In this document: piece by piece, positions 52,277-61,413 of the stretch | Numbering within the stretch: position 1 is the first letter of the stretch | Layout of the letters: every line of letters begins with the position of its first letter | Assembly: GCA_041178225.1 (NCBI GenBank) | Contig: JBEGVV010000258.1 | Coordinates: 1-64,000 of the forward strand | From: CAIOSQ01 sp041178225 | GTDB taxonomy: Bacteria; Pseudomonadota; Alphaproteobacteria; CACIAM-22H2 | DNA length: 64,000 nt | Direction of reading: 5' to 3' | Notes under the pieces: generated by a model | Databases searched by the model: none | The model's input: only the letters and a program-made list of their open reading frames with translations | Told to the model about the DNA's origin: nothing | Program-made: the position numbers and the translations under genes

Positions 52277-53984
52277 TCGCGTCGCCAAACTTCGCCGCCA
52301 GCATCATCGTCGGCAGGTTCAGGTTGGCGCGCGGCGCGGTCGGCATGACCGATGCGTCGACGACGCGGAGCCCGTCGACCCCGTGGAGGCGCGCCTGCAG
52401 CGGGTCCACCACGGCGCCCCGGTCCGAGCCCGGCCCCATGCGGCATGTCCCGCAGGGGTGCCACTGGCCGAACACGCGCGCACGGACATGCGCCTCGAGC
52501 GCCTCCTCGTCGGCGACGAGGGCGTCGAGCGACACGCCGCCAGACACGATCCTCTCCATGGCCAGGCGCCGCAGCGGCGGGAGCATGTCGAGAAGCAACG
52601 CCGCCGGGGCCGTCGCGAGGATGTTGCGCAGGCTGCGTGTCCCCAGCGCGCGCGCCACGCCGGAATAGGTCGAGGGCGACGGGCCCTCGATGCATCGCGC
52701 GAGCGGCTCGGTGCGCGCCAGCCTCGCGAGGAATCGGAACGCGTCCACGAGCCGTCGTGCATCGCGCGGGTCGGCGAGGAAGTCGAAATTGGCCAGAGGC
52801 CCGGTCGCCGGATCGGGCGATCGCAGCACGACCCGGCCCCGCGAATGGACCTTGTTGAGCCATGCGACGAGCGTGCCGGTGCGGCGTCCAACCGGATGCC
52901 AGCCGGACTTCGCGATCGCCATCATGTAGAGGTCGGATGCCGGGCTTCCCGGTAGCCCCGAACTGAAGCGCAGTGCCACGTGGTTGTGGCGGCGCGTCGT
53001 CCCTGCGAGCCGCGCCCAGGGCTTGATGAAGGCCGATATCGAGATCCCGGGATGCTCCTGCAGGTTCCGGCCGACGCCCTCGCGGTCGAGCCGCACCTCG
53101 ATGCCCAGCGCCCGCAAGTCGCCGCCCGGCCCGATGCCGGAGCGCAAGAGCAGGGCCGGGGAATGGATCGCCCCCGCGCACAGCACGACCTCCGCCGCGC
53201 GCACCAGGCCCGCTGCCCGCCCATGCACGACCTCGACGCCGCAGGCACGCCGCCCCTCGAAGGCGAGGCGGCTGGCCTCCGCGCCGGCGAGGACATGCAG
53301 GTTCGGGCGCGCCCGCGTCGAGGCCCCGAGGAAGGCCATCGCCGCGGAGACCCGATGCCGCCCGTCATTGGACAGGCTCTGCGCGAACCATCCGTCGCCG
53401 AAGACGCCGTTCTGGTCGCCGATGTCGGCGTGGCCGAGCGCGTGGAGCGCATCCGCGACGGCGGTCGAGAAGCCCGGCCAGAGCGGGCGGGCGACCCTGT
53501 GGATCGGTATCGGGCCGGACGCCCCGTGGAGCGGCCCCGAGAAGTCGAGGTCGCGCTCGATCGCGCGGAAGAAGGGCAGGACGTCGTCCCAGCCCCAGCC
53601 CTCCGCGCCGAGGCCGCGCCACTCCTCGTAGTCGTCGGGCGTGCCGCGATTGGCGACCTGCCCGTTGATGCTCGAGCCGCCACCGAGCAGCCTCGCCTGC
53701 TCGTAGCGTCGCTGTGGCGGCCGCGGCGGCGCGTTGTGGCCCACCGGCGAGAAGTTCGCGGCGATGTCGGGCCAATGGTTCGCGGGATCGAACGCGGCGA
53801 CGCCCGGATACATGTCGAGGATCTCCGGTGGCTCCTGCCCCGGCGGGACGTCCCTCCCGGCCTCGAGCAGGAGCACCCTGCGGGACGGATCGCGAGAGAG
53901 CGCTTCGGCCATGACGCAGCCCGCGCTGCCGCCACCGACCACGACGAAGTCCCAGCGTGCCCCGAGCACCTCGGCGAGGCTCAT
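52236..53984 (-). CDS. GMC-family FAD oxidoreductase (second copy)
   Basis: The 582-residue enzyme has WDFVVVGGGSAGCVMAEALS, the LGGGSSINGQVANRGTPDDY signature, CAGAIHSPALLLRSGIGPGG, and His in QWHPCGTCRMGP. It is only distantly like the first GMC enzyme. It is the last gene of the MalEFG-like sugar transporter operon, overlapping the MalG-like gene by four bases, so it probably oxidises the transported sugar, polyol or sugar acid. Confidence 0.92.
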   Translation of the reverse strand: MSLAEVLGARWDFVVVGGGSAGCVMAEALSRDPSRRVLLLEAGRDVPPGQEPPEILDMYPGVAAFDPANHWPDIAANFSPVGHNAPPRPPQRRYEQARLLGGGSSINGQVANRGTPDDYEEWRGLGAEGWGWDDVLPFFRAIERDLDFSGPLHGASGPIPIHRVARPLWPGFSTAVADALHALGHADIGDQNGVFGDGWFAQSLSNDGRHRVSAAMAFLGASTRARPNLHVLAGAEASRLAFEGRRACGVEVVHGRAAGLVRAAEVVLCAGAIHSPALLLRSGIGPGGDLRALGIEVRLDREGVGRNLQEHPGISISAFIKPWARLAGTTRRHNHVALRFSSGLPGSPASDLYMMAIAKSGWHPVGRRTGTLVAWLNKVHSRGRVVLRSPDPATGPLANFDFLADPRDARRLVDAFRFLARLARTEPLARCIEGPSPSTYSGVARALGTRSLRNILATAPAALLLDMLPPLRRLAMERIVSGGVSLDALVADEEALEAHVRARVFGQWHPCGTCRMGPGSDRGAVVDPLQARLHGVDGLRVVDASVMPTAPRANLNLPTMMLAAKFGDAIIRASAAGGARPT

Positions 53985-54832
53985 CCCTTCACCGCGCCCT
54001 TGGTCAGCCCCGAGACGACATGCCGGCCGAGCAGCGCGAAGGCGAGGAGGATCGGCACGATCGCCAGCGTGGCCGCCGCCGTCAGCGGCCCCCATTCCCG
54101 GCCGAAGAAGCCGATGAAGGAATAGATCATCGGCTGGACGGGCTTGAGCTCCGGCGCGTCCACCATCACGGAACCTGCGACGAACTCGTTCCAGCTGCCC
54201 ACGAAGGCGAGGACCCCGGCCGCGCCGAGCGCAGGCCGCGCAAGCGGAAGCATGACGTGCCGCAGGATGTCGGCATGCGTTCCTCCATCGACGATGACCG
54301 CCTCGTCGAGTTCGCGCGGGATGGCCTCGATCACGCCCTTGGTGATCCAGATCGCCATCGGTAGCTGGTGGGCGGTGTAGATGAGCGGCAGCACGTACCA
54401 GGTGTTCGTGATGCCCAGTCGCATGAACCAGATGTAGTTCGGGATCAGCAGGGCGGCGGCGCCAAGCGAGAGCGGGATGCTCGCGACGATGGCGAGGAAG
54501 AGGCCCTGGCGGCCCGGGAATTCAAGCCGGTCGAAGGCATAGGCGGCAGGCAGGGCGAGCGCCAGCGTCGCGGCGACGGAGAGGCCCGCATAGGCGAGGC
54601 TGGTGCCGAGGCTTCCCAGGAAGCCGCTCTCGACCACGCGCACGTAGTGCTCGAGCGTCGGCGAGAAGCCAAGGATGACTGGCGGGAAGCGCAGGATGTC
54701 GGCGTCGCCCTTGATGGACGTGAGCGCTCCCCAGGCGAGCGGCACGAGGTTGAGCACGCAGAGCAACGCCATGCCGGCGGCCAGGAGCGTGCCGGCGGCG
54801 AGGCCGGCAAGGCGCCGCGGGGCGGCCGTCAT
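53981..54832 (-). CDS. ABC sugar transporter permease, MalG-like
   Basis: The 283-residue permease has a six-helix layout and the coupling loop IPRELDEAVIVDGGTHADIL followed by LPLARPALGA. It overlaps the MalF-like gene upstream and the GMC gene downstream by four bases each. It forms the membrane channel with MalF. No cognate ATPase (MalK/UgpC type) is encoded in the window, so a shared one must be used. Confidence 0.93.
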   Translation of the reverse strand: MTAAPRRLAGLAAGTLLAAGMALLCVLNLVPLAWGALTSIKGDADILRFPPVILGFSPTLEHYVRVVESGFLGSLGTSLAYAGLSVAATLALALPAAYAFDRLEFPGRQGLFLAIVASIPLSLGAAALLIPNYIWFMRLGITNTWYVLPLIYTAHQLPMAIWITKGVIEAIPRELDEAVIVDGGTHADILRHVMLPLARPALGAAGVLAFVGSWNEFVAGSVMVDAPELKPVQPMIYSFIGFFGREWGPLTAAATLAIVPILLAFALLGRHVVSGLTKGAVKG

Positions 54833-55686
54833 GCGCGCCACCGCGAGAGCCTGACATACGCGAGGACGAGCAGGATGTTGCCCGCGAACATCACCAGGGC
54901 GAGCGCCGTCGCGCTGCCGAGGTCGAAGACCGCGAAGGCGCGCTCGTAGACGTCGATCGCCAGGACGCGCGTCGCATCGCGCGGCCCGCCCCCGGTGAGG
55001 ACGAGCGGGGTCTCCACCGTGTTTATGTTCGAGAGCGTCAGCACGACCGCCGCCAGGAGCAGCGGCGTCTTGAGGAGCGGCAGGGTGACAAGGCGGAAGA
55101 CCTGCCAGCCATTCGCCCCGTCGATGCGCGCGGCCTCGTGGAGCTCCGAGGGGATGCTCTTGAGGCCGGCGAGCAGCACGATCACGGCATAGCCGATGCG
55201 CTTCCAGACCGAGACGACGACCAGCAACCCCATCGCCCCGGAGGGCGAGGCAAGCCATCCCTCGCCGCCGGCGGAGACGAAGGAGAGCACGTAGGAGGCG
55301 AAGCCGATGTCGCTGACGAAGACCCAGCGGAAGAGCAGCGTCGCGACCACGGTCGAGATGATCCACGGGACGATGACCACGGACTGCACGACGAGGCCAA
55401 TCGCCGGGCGCATCCGGTCGATCCAGGCCGAGAGGCCCAGCGCGATGGCTATCGTCAGGACGACGGAACTCGCGGTGTGGAACGCCGTCCTGCCGAAGGT
55501 GGCGACGAGCTCGTGGTCGTCGAGCAGCCGCAGGAAGTTGCGCATCCCCGCGAAATCGGTCGGGGCGCCGTACTCGATCCGGAACAGGCTGAACCAGAGC
55601 GCGTAGGCGACCGGGGACAGGAGCACGAAGCCGAGCAGCCCGAAGCTCGGCGCGGCGAACGCGAATGCGGTCCTGCTGTCGCGCAT
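54829..55686 (-). CDS. ABC sugar transporter permease, MalF-like
   Basis: A 285-residue permease with N-terminal helix AFAAPSFGLLGFVLLSPVAY and the coupling loop SIPSELHEAARIDGANGWQV before FRLVTLPLLK. The start at 55686 is set by homology, since the upstream part of the frame is arginine- and serine-rich nonsense. It follows the binding-protein gene by 58 bases. Confidence 0.92.
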   Translation of the reverse strand: MRDSRTAFAFAAPSFGLLGFVLLSPVAYALWFSLFRIEYGAPTDFAGMRNFLRLLDDHELVATFGRTAFHTASSVVLTIAIALGLSAWIDRMRPAIGLVVQSVVIVPWIISTVVATLLFRWVFVSDIGFASYVLSFVSAGGEGWLASPSGAMGLLVVVSVWKRIGYAVIVLLAGLKSIPSELHEAARIDGANGWQVFRLVTLPLLKTPLLLAAVVLTLSNINTVETPLVLTGGGPRDATRVLAIDVYERAFAVFDLGSATALALVMFAGNILLVLAYVRLSRWRA

Positions 55687-55744
55687 GCGTCGCGGGCGTG
55701 ACCGGCGGGCCGCGTCGCCGCGGCCCGTGGTCCCTGCCCTCGCC

Positions 55745-57055
55745 TCAGCGGTTGTTCTGCTGGTTGAAGCGACGCTCGGCGGCCTCGAGCGCGGCCTTCG
55801 GGTCGACATTCCCGACGACGACGTCCTGCGCCGCCTTGTTGAGCGCCTGGCGATAGCCACCGACCCCGTACTCGACGGAAGGGATCCAGCCGAATTCCTT
55901 CACGCCGCGCGAGGCGATGGCGAGATAGGCGTTCTGGGGCTTGGCCATGAACTCGGTCATCTGGCGCAGCGTCGAGGGCGCGCCGGGAAGCTGGCCGCCC
56001 ATCTCGACCCAGAGCCGGTCGGACTCGCCGGTCGACATGTGCTCGAGGAACCTGCCTGCGAGCGCCTTGTTCTTGCCGCCCGACCACACGCCGACGGCCC
56101 AGCCCGCCATCACGCCGGGGGAATGCGGCTTCCCGTCGACGCCCGGCCAGATCATGAAACCGACATTCTCGGCGCCAAGCTTGGCCTGCATCGTCGAGAT
56201 GCGCACCACGGCGCCGCCGAACATGGCGAGCCGCCCCGCCGCGAACTGCTCGTAGAGGTCCTCGGCCGTCCAGCCCACCGCCTGCCGCGGCGTCACGCCG
56301 TGCCGTAGCACCATGTCGGTCTGGAGCTTCAGCGCCTCGGCGCCGACGGGATTGCTCCACTTCGCGCGGCCATTCGCCTCGAAGAGGTCGCCCTGCCGGG
56401 CCAGGAGCATCGACGTCATCATCTGGGAGTCGGCGAGGTTCTCGCTGAATTGCTGGCCGAAGCCCCAACGGGTCACGTTGCCGGCGGCATCCCGCGTGGT
56501 CAGCTTCCTCGCCGCCTCGATGAAGGCCGGCCAGGTCGAGAGCGTCGACGGGTCGATGCCCGCCTCCCTGAGGAAGTCGGTCCGGTAGATGACCCCGTAG
56601 TAGTTCCTGGAATGGAAGAGGCAATGGACCCTGCCCTCCCTCTCGCAGCGCGCCCAGTAGCCGTCCTTGCGCTCCGCGACGTCGGCGGCGGGCCACTTGC
56701 CGAGGAAGAGCTCGTTCAGGTCGGCAAGCGAGCCGGTGCGCAGCGCGTCGCCCAGCAGGTCGGTCACGACCCAGACGATGTCCGGAGCGGTGCCCGCGCG
56801 ATGCGCCGCCAGGAACTTGGGCGTCATCTGGTCCCAGACCTGCGGCTCGACCACGACCTTCGTGCCCGGGTTCGCCGCCTCGAAGCGCCGGATGATCTCC
56901 GCCAGCGCCTTCTCGCGCGGCGCGTTGCCGGCGGGGTTGAGGAAGGTCCACATGCGGATCGTCTGCGCGGCGGCCCCCGTCGGGACGAGGGCGCAGGCCG
57001 CTAGCCCGCAGAGGACGGCGCCGGCAAGCGCGCGTCGCAGGAAACTGCCGATCAT
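55745..57055 (-). CDS. ABC sugar-binding protein, MalE/UgpB-like
   Basis: The 436-residue periplasmic protein has a signal peptide (basic MIGSFLRR, then a hydrophobic core ending near GAAAQ) and the mature opening TIRMWTFLNP of carbohydrate-binding proteins, with PDIVWVVTDLLG and the FLREAGIDPSTLSTWPAF region. A perfect AGGAGG site sits seven or so bases before the ATG. It follows the dehydratase gene on the same strand by 73 bases. The ligand is probably a sugar or sugar acid. Confidence 0.93.
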   Translation of the reverse strand: MIGSFLRRALAGAVLCGLAACALVPTGAAAQTIRMWTFLNPAGNAPREKALAEIIRRFEAANPGTKVVVEPQVWDQMTPKFLAAHRAGTAPDIVWVVTDLLGDALRTGSLADLNELFLGKWPAADVAERKDGYWARCEREGRVHCLFHSRNYYGVIYRTDFLREAGIDPSTLSTWPAFIEAARKLTTRDAAGNVTRWGFGQQFSENLADSQMMTSMLLARQGDLFEANGRAKWSNPVGAEALKLQTDMVLRHGVTPRQAVGWTAEDLYEQFAAGRLAMFGGAVVRISTMQAKLGAENVGFMIWPGVDGKPHSPGVMAGWAVGVWSGGKNKALAGRFLEHMSTGESDRLWVEMGGQLPGAPSTLRQMTEFMAKPQNAYLAIASRGVKEFGWIPSVEYGVGGYRQALNKAAQDVVVGNVDPKAALEAAERRFNQQNNR

Positions 57056-57128
57056 GTCTTCCTCCTTGGTCGTCGGTTGCATTCGTGGCCAGGCGGCCCC
57101 GCCATGCGGGGCGGCGCAGGCCCGCCGG

Positions 57129-58301
57129 TCATCGGGTGCCTTGCGGCAGGTCGGTGCGGTAGGTCTCCGCCAGTGCCCAGTCGAGGTCGCAGCCATGGCC
57201 CGGCGCATCCCGCGCCACGAGGCAGCCATCGACCGTCTCCAGTGGCGGCACGGGCAACTCGTCGCGCAGCGCGTTCGGCAGGCGGTTCGCCTCGTAGAGC
57301 CGGCAATTGTCCACGGCGCGGCAGACATGCAGCGCCGCGGAGACGGCGATGCCGCCGCCCACGCCATGGGGCGAGATCCGCACGCCGTGGCGCCGCGCCG
57401 GGGCGGAAAGCGCGAGGATGCCGCTGACGCCGCCCGCGCGGCTGATGTTCGGCATCAGGACGTCGACGGCCCCTGCCCGCAGGAAGGTCTCGTAGCCCTC
57501 GACGGTGAACTCGTTCTCGCCCGCCGCTATCGGCATGGGCGCCGCGCGCCTGATCTCCGCCAGGGCCGCCGGGTCGTCGGGCCTGATCGGCTCCTCGAGC
57601 CATGCGAGGTCGTAGGGCTTGAGCGCCTTCGCGAAGGCGATCGAGGTCGGCACGTCATAGGCGCAGTTGACGTCGAGCATCAGGCCGCGCCCCGAGCCGA
57701 TCGCCGCGCGCACCGCGGCGACATGTGCAAGGTCCACCTCGATGCCGCGGCCGACCTTCAGCTTGATCGCGCGATAGCCCTGCGCGACGTATTCAAGCGC
57801 CTTCGCCGCGGAACGCTCGGGCGTCGGCAGGAAGGGAACCGGGCTCACGTAGAGGTCGACGGGCCCGGGCGTCGCGCCAAGCAGCGTGGCCAGGGGCTTG
57901 CCCGCGCGCCGCGCCTTGAGGTCCCAGAGCGCGATATCGACCCCGGACAGCGCCTCCATCGCCGGGCCGCGCGTATGGCCCATGGCGATGAAATAGGCCC
58001 GCAGCGCAGCGAGCATGGCGGCGGGCTCGTCGAGGTCCTCTCCCACCAGGGCAGGCGCGATGACGTCGTTGACGAGGCAGGCGCTGGCCATCGCGCGCGG
58101 CAACCCGAATGCCTCGCCAAGGCCGCGGCAACCATCGTCGCTCTCCGCGACCACGATCGTGGAGTGCTGGCCCGAGCGCGGGATCTTCCGGAAATGGCTC
58201 GCGGGCGAGAGGATCTCGGGAGGCACGCGATCGAGCCCGCCGTAGAGCCGCGCGAACGACCCGTACAGGGGCAGCGCCACGAGGCGCGCTAGCTTTGCCA
58301 C
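57129..58301 (-). CDS. Enolase-superfamily dehydratase (mandelate racemase/muconate lactonizing type)
   Basis: The 390-residue enzyme has the MR-type catalytic pattern: Lys180-x-Lys182 in AIKLKVG, metal ligands Asp210 (LMLDVN), Glu236 (LEEP) and Glu262 (AGEN), and His312 in ISPHG paired with Asp280. Sugar-acid dehydratases and racemases share this set. It is the first gene of the MalEFG-GMC operon, so the transported compound or its oxidised form is the likely substrate. It shares a distant fold with the enolase paralogue at 31151 but is not coupled to it. Confidence 0.92.
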   Translation of the reverse strand: MAKLARLVALPLYGSFARLYGGLDRVPPEILSPASHFRKIPRSGQHSTIVVAESDDGCRGLGEAFGLPRAMASACLVNDVIAPALVGEDLDEPAAMLAALRAYFIAMGHTRGPAMEALSGVDIALWDLKARRAGKPLATLLGATPGPVDLYVSPVPFLPTPERSAAKALEYVAQGYRAIKLKVGRGIEVDLAHVAAVRAAIGSGRGLMLDVNCAYDVPTSIAFAKALKPYDLAWLEEPIRPDDPAALAEIRRAAPMPIAAGENEFTVEGYETFLRAGAVDVLMPNISRAGGVSGILALSAPARRHGVRISPHGVGGGIAVSAALHVCRAVDNCRLYEANRLPNALRDELPVPPLETVDGCLVARDAPGHGCDLDWALAETYRTDLPQGTR

Positions 58302-58329
58302 TTTCCCTCCCCCCCGGAAGACAGGAGCC

Positions 58330-58357
58330 AGCCTAGCGATGTTTCTGCGCTTGTAAA
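58330..58357 (-). promoter_or_regulatory. Possible promoter of the dehydratase-sugar transporter operon
   Basis: On the minus strand TTTACA (five of six) at 58357-58352 is followed after 16 bases by TAGGCT at 58335-58330, about 29 bases before the dehydratase ATG. It lies in the only AT-rich part of the 87-bp gap after the methyltransferase gene. The -10 match is weak. Confidence 0.3.
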
Positions 58358-58388
58358 CGACGCGCCGGGCCCGCCGCCCGCCGCGCCC

Positions 58389-59459
58389 TCACTTCTCGCC
58401 GACGACGACCGTCCAGGGGAAGCGCCAGCGCTCGCCGCGCGCGGCGAGCGCGCCGGGCATCTCCTCGAAGTCGATGGTCTCGACGTTGCGGAAGCCGAGT
58501 TCGCGCATCGTCTTCTTCACGTCCATGCGGACCATCGGCTCCATGTAGGGCTCGTTGTTCCGCCGACCGTGGCCGAAATGCATGAAGCGCATGAACGGGT
58601 CCTCGGGCGGGATGAAGTCGAGGTGGATCATCAGCCCGCCCGGCTCGAGCACGCGCATCGCCTCGGCGAAGGTCTCGCGGATCGCGGGCGGCGGCATCTC
58701 GTGGATCACCATCGTCGAGGTGACGACGTCGTGGCTGGCGTCGGGCAGGCCCGTCTTCCTGCAGTCGCGCTGCAGGAAGCGCACGTTGCGCGCCTGCGCG
58801 GCCGCGGCGTCCTGCGCGGCGAGGCGAAGGCAGGGCGCCGCGATGTCGACGCCGGTCACCTGCGCGTCCCGGTTCTCCGACCAGAAGGGCCGCGTCGACT
58901 TGCCGAAGCCGCAGCCCATGTCGAGGATCCGGCTGCCCCTGCGCCGCTCGTTCACCAGCGCGGTGAACTTCCAGTGCAGGTCCTTGTGCTGCTGCATCAG
59001 CGGCGTCGTCGAGCGCGCGCCGCGCTCGTAGACATAGCCCGCGATCGCGTCCGACCAGATGCCGCCGGGATGCTGGTGGATGTCGACGGAGGCGAAATAG
59101 GCGGGGATCTCTAGCGCCGGATCGAGCTCGAGCACGCCTGGCGGCAGCGGCGCGTCGAGCTCGGCCTCGATCTCGCCGCGCAAGCGGTCATGCGCGGGCT
59201 GCAGCCCCCAGCGCCCGGAATACTTGAAGCGCTGGAGATGGCGCTCGAGCCACGCGAACTGGCGGTAGAGCGGCTCGCCCTCGAGCAGCGCCGCGGCGTC
59301 ATCGGCCTCGCGCGGCGGCGACCCGGCGTTGGCGGCGCGCGCCGCCTTCTCGCGGTAGAGCGCGTGCAGCTCGGGGAAGACGCGCCCCGTCCAGTGCAGC
59401 TTGCAGCCCAGCAGGAACGCCTGGTACGCCTCGAACTGCCGATCGCGCACGTTGATCAT
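58389..59459 (-). CDS. SAM-dependent methyltransferase
   Basis: A 356-residue class I methyltransferase. The first 150 or so residues are a helical extension without a known family; the SAM domain follows with RILDMGCGFGKSTRPF, VTGVDIAAPCLRLA, and the EPGGLMIHLDFIPP block. No acceptor can be named. I chose the ATG at 59459; a GTG two codons upstream is also possible. It diverges from the AhpD-like gene across 71 bases. Confidence 0.87.
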   Translation of the reverse strand: MINVRDRQFEAYQAFLLGCKLHWTGRVFPELHALYREKAARAANAGSPPREADDAAALLEGEPLYRQFAWLERHLQRFKYSGRWGLQPAHDRLRGEIEAELDAPLPPGVLELDPALEIPAYFASVDIHQHPGGIWSDAIAGYVYERGARSTTPLMQQHKDLHWKFTALVNERRRGSRILDMGCGFGKSTRPFWSENRDAQVTGVDIAAPCLRLAAQDAAAAQARNVRFLQRDCRKTGLPDASHDVVTSTMVIHEMPPPAIRETFAEAMRVLEPGGLMIHLDFIPPEDPFMRFMHFGHGRRNNEPYMEPMVRMDVKKTMRELGFRNVETIDFEEMPGALAARGERWRFPWTVVVGEK

Positions 59460-59530
59460 GTCCACCAAGCTCCCATCGTGTCGCGGCGATGATATGGTCT
59501 GGCATCCACACCGGCAATCGGGCCCGTCGC

Positions 59531-60238
59531 ATGTCTGACCTCGCATCGGAACAGGAAGTCCTCTCGATCCTCGAGGCGGTGCGCGCCAAGCGCGGCTACC
59601 TGCTCCCGCACCACGGCCTCCTCGCGCTGACCGCGCCGCGCCTCGCGCGCGCCTACGACGAGGCCTACACGGCGCTGACCCTCGACCGGCGCTCGCTGAG
59701 CGAGTTCGAGAAGGAATTCGTCTGGCTGCCGATCCTGATCTCGACCGACGAGGCGATCGCCACCCACCACATCGCGAAGTTCAAGGCCGCGGGCGGGACG
59801 AGCGCGGACATGGAGACCTGCCTGCGCCTCGCGGCCTTCGCCCGCGGCGCGCGCGACTACCGCTTCGTCGGGCGCCACTGGGGCGACCTCATCGAGGGCT
59901 TCGACCGCGAGCGCGCCTATCGCGGCGCGCTCGACGCGCTGCTGGCGGGCGCGTCCTGCCCGCGCGGCCTCGCGGAGGCGGCCATGGCCGCGACCCATGC
60001 CTGCCTCGCGCAGTGGGAGGAACTCGCGATCCACATCCGCGGTGCCTACGCCGCGGGCTTCCCCGAGGCGAAGCTCGCCGAGGCGCTGTCGCTCGTGATG
60101 TTCCCGGGCAGCGTGCCGCATTTCGTGGAGGCCGCGCGCGTCTGGCGCGACCTGGCGCGCTCGGGCGCCATCCCCGCCTCGCCCGCGCTGCGGCTCTGGG
60201 CCTCGATCGACCAGAGCGGCTTCGACGGCAAGGTCTGA
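59531..60238 (+). CDS. AhpD-fold (carboxymuconolactone decarboxylase-like) protein
   Basis: This 235-residue protein resembles the AhpD/CMD fold in two halves, with the pattern EFEKEFVWLPILISTDEAIATHH followed by KFKAAGGTSADMETCLRLAAFA corresponding to the usual active-site helix and the repeat after it. The redox CxxC of peroxidase-type AhpD is absent; histidines occupy that region. It is therefore more like the decarboxylase branch. The substrate is unknown. It converges with the aldolase gene. Confidence 0.7.
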   Translation: MSDLASEQEVLSILEAVRAKRGYLLPHHGLLALTAPRLARAYDEAYTALTLDRRSLSEFEKEFVWLPILISTDEAIATHHIAKFKAAGGTSADMETCLRLAAFARGARDYRFVGRHWGDLIEGFDRERAYRGALDALLAGASCPRGLAEAAMAATHACLAQWEELAIHIRGAYAAGFPEAKLAEALSLVMFPGSVPHFVEAARVWRDLARSGAIPASPALRLWASIDQSGFDGKV

Positions 60239-60253
60239 GGCGGCGACCGCGCC

Positions 60254-61027
60254 TCAGGTCGCGAAGTCGCCCTCGCCGCGGCGCAGCAGCACGCGCTTGA
60301 GCGCCTCGAAATGGCGCTCCGCCGGCCCCGGGCCCGCCGGCACGACGCCGCCGCCCTCGAGGCCGAACATCACCTGCTTGCGCAGGGTGGCGAGCACGTC
60401 CTGCCGCACGCGGCGGCGCGGCTGGCCCGTCATGTACGCGTAGACCTGCGTCTGGCAGGCGCGCTCGAGGTAGTAGAGACGGTCATAGGCCTCGGCGAGG
60501 CTGCGCCCGGCGACCATCACGCCATGGCTCGCCATGAACATGATCGTCTTGCCGTCCTCGAGCCTGGCGGCGAGCCGCTCGCCCTCGGCCGGCTCGTGCG
60601 CGAGGCCGGTGTATTCCTCGTCGTAGCAGATCATCGGCGCGAGGATGGCGGCCGCCTGGCCGATCGGCTCGAGCCGCTGGTCCTGGAGGAGCGTCAGCGT
60701 CGTCGCGAAGGGCATGTGCGTGTGCAGCAGCACCTCGGCCTGCGGCTTGAGGCGGTGGAGCGGCGCGTGGATGCACCACGCCGTCAGCTCGATCTCGCCC
60801 TCGCCCTCGACGACCCGGCCGTCGTAGTCGCAGACCAGGAAGTCGCTCGCCTTCACCTCGGCCCAGTGCAGGCCGTAGGGGATGGCGAGGAAATGGCCGG
60901 GCCTGCCCGGCACGTTCATCGTGAAGTGGTTGCAGATGCCCTCGTTGAAGCCGTGCATCACCGCCATGCGGTGCGCGGCGGCGAGGTCCACCCGCGCCTG
61001 CCAGACAGGATCCGTCTTTCCGGACAT
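60254..61027 (-). CDS. Class II aldolase/adducin-family protein
   Basis: The 257-residue protein has HGFNEGICNHFTMNVPG and the zinc motif LLHTHMPFATTLTLL with a later MASHGVMVAG, as in fuculose-1-phosphate aldolase and its decarboxylase/epimerase relatives. It is the last gene of the TRAP transporter operon and probably acts on the imported carboxylate or its derivative. Adducin-like members include enzymes that do not use phosphorylated substrates. Confidence 0.92.
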   Translation of the reverse strand: MSGKTDPVWQARVDLAAAHRMAVMHGFNEGICNHFTMNVPGRPGHFLAIPYGLHWAEVKASDFLVCDYDGRVVEGEGEIELTAWCIHAPLHRLKPQAEVLLHTHMPFATTLTLLQDQRLEPIGQAAAILAPMICYDEEYTGLAHEPAEGERLAARLEDGKTIMFMASHGVMVAGRSLAEAYDRLYYLERACQTQVYAYMTGQPRRRVRQDVLATLRKQVMFGLEGGGVVPAGPGPAERHFEALKRVLLRRGEGDFAT

Positions 61028-61060
61028 CGTCGTCTCCCGCTAGGGCCGCGCCGGCGCCGC

Positions 61061-61348
61061 TCAGAGCGGGCCGCGGGCCGACTGCCTGCCGAGCAGGTTG
61101 TCCATGAGGTGCGCGACGAAGGCGTCGCGGTCCGCCGCGGAGGCCTCGGCCTGCTCCGCGGTCGGGGCGAAGGCGTCGAGGGCCCCCTCCGCCAGCGCGC
61201 CCTGCCTGACCAGGAGCGCCTCCATGCAGCGCACGCGGTCGCGCAGGACGTAGACCTCGCCGGCGAGCGCCATCACGACGCCCATCATCCGGTCGATCGC
61301 GGGATCCGCGAAGAAGGTCTGCTCCGGCCTCGATCTCGTCTCGCTCAT
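61061..61348 (-). CDS. Small conserved protein between aldolase and TRAP genes
   Basis: A 95-residue soluble protein with a central helix DRMMGVVMALAGEVYVLRDR and a second helical part ending ...VAHLMDNLL. It has no signal peptide and no enzyme motif. It sits between the class II aldolase and DctP genes on the same strand, 33 and 65 bases away, and a GGGAAG site precedes the ATG. Its repeated pattern of helices suggests a regulatory or assembly partner. I do not recognise a named family. Confidence 0.7.
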   Translation of the reverse strand: MSETRSRPEQTFFADPAIDRMMGVVMALAGEVYVLRDRVRCMEALLVRQGALAEGALDAFAPTAEQAEASAADRDAFVAHLMDNLLGRQSARGPL

Positions 61349-61413
61349 GCTTCCCTTCCCCCAGGCTGCGCGAAGGGGCGGCCGCGCATCGCGCGCGACC
61401 GCCCCTCGCCCGG

